From Nitrospira sp. (lineage in GTDB: Bacteria > Nitrospirota > JACRHL01): a DNA stretch of 6,065 nucleotides. The notes below the pieces were generated by a model. It saw only the letters and a list, made by a program, of their open reading frames with translations. It did no database searches and was not told the DNA's origin. The position numbers and the translations under genes are program-made. Where the stretch lies: NCBI GenBank assembly GCA_026994095.1, contig JALWRU010000229.1:1-6065 (forward strand), given 5' to 3'. Of this stretch, positions 3,216 through 6,065 are shown piece by piece. The number at the start of each line of letters is the position of its first letter. Within the stretch, counting starts at the first letter, position 1.

Positions 3216-6065
3216 GGATGACCACCTCCAGCCGGGTCAACAACAGTACCACCGCCATCGGCTCGGCCTCCGGGTCGTTCTGGACCTGATGCAGCAGTTC
3301 GGCCACGTCGGGCCACAGGGCGTGGTCGGTCCAGACGGTGGGACCGTTGCCGTTCTGCAACAAGGTCTCCAGTGCTTGCGCCCTCATCTGGGTGAGCCGT
3401 TGCAACCATTCTCGCCGCATGGCGTGGCGCAATTCATCCCCCCAACTGGGGCGGCGCAACTGGCCGTCCAGCCACCGTAACGGCAGGGTCTGATCGACCG
3501 TAGCCAGCACCGTCAGGCAGCGCCCCAGCGGTACGTCGCCCCGATGGGCCAGCGGCAACGCCACGCCGCAGCGGGCCAGCTCCGGCATCACCCCCAGCCA
3601 GCGGGCATCGGCATCGTTGAGGCCTGCGGCACGGGCCATATTTTCGCTCTCACTGTCGGCCAGCTTGCGGCGGAAGCGCTGGAACCGATTGCGCTGCTCG
3701 TCCATCCAGTCACAGGTGAGGCCGTCGGTCAGCCCCTGTCGCAACAGCTCCTCGGCAAATAACTGCATCTGCGCTTGCAAGGTGAGTTGCATGGTCACCG
3801 CCAGCTCCCGGTCGGCCACCTCATCCCAGATGGCCCGTTGCAGGGTGTGGCCGCGCAGTACGTGAGCGGCGGCCATCAAACCGTTGGCGATGTCGCTGGG
3901 GGAGTGATTTAACAGACTGGTCAGGTGGCTGGTGGCAAACAGCCCAAAACGGTCCACCAGCCGACTGGCAGCCATGGTATGAACGATGTCATCCGCCAGC
4001 GGGTGCTGGTCAATACGGTCCCCCAGACGGCGCTGGATGGCCGCCGGAAAGTAGCCGCGCAGCAGGCGGTCCCGAAACGGTGTGGTCGCGGCAAAATGAT
4101 CGGCAGCCAGACTGGCCTTGATGCGGTTCTTCTCCAGCCCCATCAGCACCGATAGCTGTGGGCGCAGGGACAAGAGGTGATTGTCGGCGGCCCCCATGCC
4201 AGGATCAGTGGCAAGATCCAGCCGACCACTGGCCAGCAGCCGGTCCCGCAGGCGCACGGCGCGGGGCGGGTAGGCTGCCGACTCATGCTCTGCCAGTGTC
4301 AGTGCCCGCGACTGGGCGCGGTTGCCATCCAGACAGAGGGTCGCCACGGTGGTGCCCTGGGCAGACAGCAGACGGTTGCGCTTGGCGGTGGTGAAGTCGG
4401 CGTGATCGAGCAGGATTTTAAGGTTCACCTCATGGTCTGACATATCCACCCCGCCGGAGTTATCCACCGCGTCGGTGCTGATACGCCCCCCCCTTTCAGC
4501 AAACTGGATGCGCCCTTTTTGGGTAAACCCCAGGTTGCCACCCTCGCCCACCACCCGGCAGCGCAGGGTGTCAGCCCGTACCCGCACCGCGTTGTTGGCC
4601 GGGTCGCGCACCACCTCGTCACGCTCGTCGGAGGCACACACATAGGTGCCGATGCCGCCGTTGTAGAGCAGGTCGACCGGCGCCCTCAGGATGGCCTGAA
4701 TGAGTGCCTCACCACTGATGTTGCCAGCCTCGATATCGAGCGCCCTGGCCGCCTGTGACGACAGCTTGATCTGTTTGGCAGCCCGGTCGAATACGCCACC
4801 GCCCTTACTGATCAACTCCGGATTGTAGGTGTCCCACCCGGCCCGCAGGTCAAACAGCCGTTGGCGTTCGTCAAAGGAGGCCGCCGGGTCGGGGGTCGGG
4901 TCGATGAAGATGTGTTTATGATTGAACGCTGCCACCAGTTGCGCGGTGCGACTGCGCAACAGGCCGTTGCCGAATACATCGCCGCCCATATCGCCGATGG
5001 CAACAATACGGATGGGGTCCTGCTCCGGGTCGATGCCCATGGAGGCAAACAGGTGGCGCACACAGACCCACGCCCCGCGCGCAGTAATGCCGTAGGCCTT
5101 GTGGTCGTACCCGTGGGTGCCGCCGCTGGCAAAGGCATCCCCCAGCCAGAAGCCGACCTGCTCGGCCTCGTCATTGGCCAGGTCTGAAAAGGTTGCGGTG
5201 CCCTTGTCGGCGGCCACCACCAGATAGGGGTCGTCGGCGTCTTCCGGTGCCACCATGATGCCCGCAGGCGGTACGGTATTGCCGCCCACCAGATTGTCGG
5301 TGACACTCAACAGCGCCGCCACAAAGGCCCGGTAGGCCGACTGGGTAAAGTCGGCCCCGCTACCGCCGCGCAGTACAAACCCACCCTTGGCCCCGGTGGG
5401 CACGATAAGGCCGTTTTTGACCACCTGTGTGGCCATCAATTCCAGCACCTCGGTACGAAAATCCGCCGGTCGGTCAGACAGGCGCAGACCACCCCGCGCC
5501 ACCGGTCCACCGCGCAGATGCACCCCCTCCACATGGCGCCCGTGCACAAAGATCTCCCGATGGGGGCGCGGTGACGGAGCGAAAGAGAGCGCCTGTGTGT
5601 GGATTTTGATGGCGATGGGCGCGCCCTCGGCGCGGGTGTAGACGTTGCTGCGCACCCCGGCCCGCACCAGTTCTGCCAACGAGCGGAACCAGCGGTCGTC
5701 GGTCAGATGTTGCACTTCGGTGAGCGCCTGCCGAAAGCTGTTCTCGGCGGCGTTCATGGCGGTGCGACGGGCGTCGTCTGACCAGGCCGGGTCGTGGCGG
5801 GCGGCAAACAGGGCATACAGCGCGCTGGCCGCTGCTGGATAGCGCACCAGCGTATCGGTGACCAATGACTGGCCTGCATCCGGGATCAACTGACACAGGT
5901 GATTGCGCAGGGTAATCAGCACCTGCACCGCGTGGATATCCAGCCCGGCCAGCAACACCAGTTGATTGGCCGGGTCGTTGTCGGTGAGGTCAGACAGGAC
6001 TGCCTCCAGCGCTGCTTTCAGGCGTGGCAGCATGTCGCCGTGGACCGGCAGTTGGTGGCTGCACT
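3202..6065 (-). CDS. gdhB: NAD-dependent glutamate dehydrogenase, large (GDH-180-type), C-terminal part
   Basis: This enzyme oxidatively deaminates glutamate to 2-oxoglutarate and ammonia with NAD+, a cytosolic catabolic reaction. The first in-frame ATG seen is at 6033, but the frame stays open to the window edge and the sequence there already aligns with the middle of the family. Full-length members have about 1,600 residues, so the N-terminal regulatory part lies outside. Numbered from 6033 (943 aa): HLRGGPVARGGLRLSDR (172-188), KN (206-207), the active-site PTGAKGGF with K216 (212-219), ADKGTATFSD (275-284), FWLGDAFASGGTHGYDHK (295-312), the dinucleotide-binding GDMGGDVFGNG (347-357), GEGGNLGFTQKGRIQ (496-510) and VDNSGGVDMSDHEVN (523-537). 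About 400 residues of helical C-terminal domain follow. The usual GLRWSDR is GLRLSDR here. No frameshift is seen; a G8 run (coding strand, at 4486-4493) is read in frame. The stop overlaps the hydrolase gene by 14 bp. Confidence 0.96.
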   Translation of the reverse strand, partial: CSHQLPVHGDMLPRLKAALEAVLSDLTDNDPANQLVLLAGLDIHAVQVLITLRNHLCQLIPDAGQSLVTDTLVRYPAAASALYALFAARHDPAWSDDARRTAMNAAENSFRQALTEVQHLTDDRWFRSLAELVRAGVRSNVYTRAEGAPIAIKIHTQALSFAPSPRPHREIFVHGRHVEGVHLRGGPVARGGLRLSDRPADFRTEVLELMATQVVKNGLIVPTGAKGGFVLRGGSGADFTQSAYRAFVAALLSVTDNLVGGNTVPPAGIMVAPEDADDPYLVVAADKGTATFSDLANDEAEQVGFWLGDAFASGGTHGYDHKAYGITARGAWVCVRHLFASMGIDPEQDPIRIVAIGDMGGDVFGNGLLRSRTAQLVAAFNHKHIFIDPTPDPAASFDERQRLFDLRAGWDTYNPELISKGGGVFDRAAKQIKLSSQAARALDIEAGNISGEALIQAILRAPVDLLYNGGIGTYVCASDERDEVVRDPANNAVRVRADTLRCRVVGEGGNLGFTQKGRIQFAERGGRISTDAVDNSGGVDMSDHEVNLKILLDHADFTTAKRNRLLSAQGTTVATLCLDGNRAQSRALTLAEHESAAYPPRAVRLRDRLLASGRLDLATDPGMGAADNHLLSLRPQLSVLMGLEKNRIKASLAADHFAATTPFRDRLLRGYFPAAIQRRLGDRIDQHPLADDIVHTMAASRLVDRFGLFATSHLTSLLNHSPSDIANGLMAAAHVLRGHTLQRAIWDEVADRELAVTMQLTLQAQMQLFAEELLRQGLTDGLTCDWMDEQRNRFQRFRRKLADSESENMARAAGLNDADARWLGVMPELARCGVALPLAHRGDVPLGRCLTVLATVDQTLPLRWLDGQLRRPSWGDELRHAMRREWLQRLTQMRAQALETLLQNGNGPTVWTDHALWPDVAELLHQVQNDPEAEPMAVVLLLTRLEVVIRAAG
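3222..3229 (-). promoter_or_regulatory. Strong ribosome binding site inside gdhB for the hydrolase
   Basis: Minus-strand GGAGGTGG with a 6-nt spacer (TCATCC) precedes GTG at 3215. It lies inside the glutamate dehydrogenase reading frame and decides the GTG start of the overlapping hydrolase. Confidence 0.75.

Noticed and set aside
4486..4493. G8 homopolymer (coding strand) in gdhB as a phase-variation or frameshift site
   Set aside because: The reading frame is intact through it and encodes the conserved RGGRI segment. A housekeeping catabolic enzyme is an unlikely phase-variable gene.
4812..5306. Open frame of 164 codons inside gdhB, same strand, other frame
   Set aside because: Its Trp/Pro/Thr-rich translation is typical of an out-of-frame read of a high-GC gene. 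The gdhB frame carries the conserved enzyme motifs across the same bases.

Overview
The window (6,065 bp, clearly GC-rich) carries ordinary chromosomal genes of a proteobacterium. The set is a short BolA protein beside a monothiol glutaredoxin, MtaB, an ABHD10-like hydrolase and the very large NAD-dependent glutamate dehydrogenase. This looks more like Alphaproteobacteria or a deep-branching relative (for example Magnetococcales) than enteric bacteria, but the assignment is an inference from remembered gene content and is not proven.

Layout, left to right. A stem-loop with a T-run lies at 4-28. Next is a leftward pair: a BolA-family gene (406-645) followed by a Grx4-type monothiol glutaredoxin (37-375), with a plausible sigma70-like promoter at 686-716. 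Diverging from it is mtaB (844-2265, +), a radical-SAM tRNA methylthiotransferase. On the right, the 3' part of a large NAD-glutamate dehydrogenase gene (3202 to the window edge, -) overlaps by 14 bp an alpha/beta hydrolase gene (2460-3215, -). The dehydrogenase and hydrolase are almost certainly co-transcribed and translationally coupled. mtaB and the hydrolase gene converge.

The most interesting stretch is the gap between these convergent genes (2266-2461). It is a compact, AT-richer, non-coding element with 24-bp terminal inverted repeats (22/24 matching), an inner 89-bp imperfect hairpin and a separate perfect 11-bp stem-loop. It fits almost exactly between the two stop codons, and its right end contributes to the hydrolase stop codon. 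It looks like a MITE or other non-autonomous repeat. I do not recognise the family.

Functional links. The glutaredoxin and BolA proteins are a classic Fe-S trafficking and iron-sensing pair, and MtaB needs two [4Fe-4S] clusters, so the left half reads as an Fe-S neighbourhood. The dehydrogenase catabolises glutamate to 2-oxoglutarate and ammonia; the role of the co-transcribed hydrolase is unknown. No RNA genes, CRISPR arrays, transposase genes or defence systems are visible.
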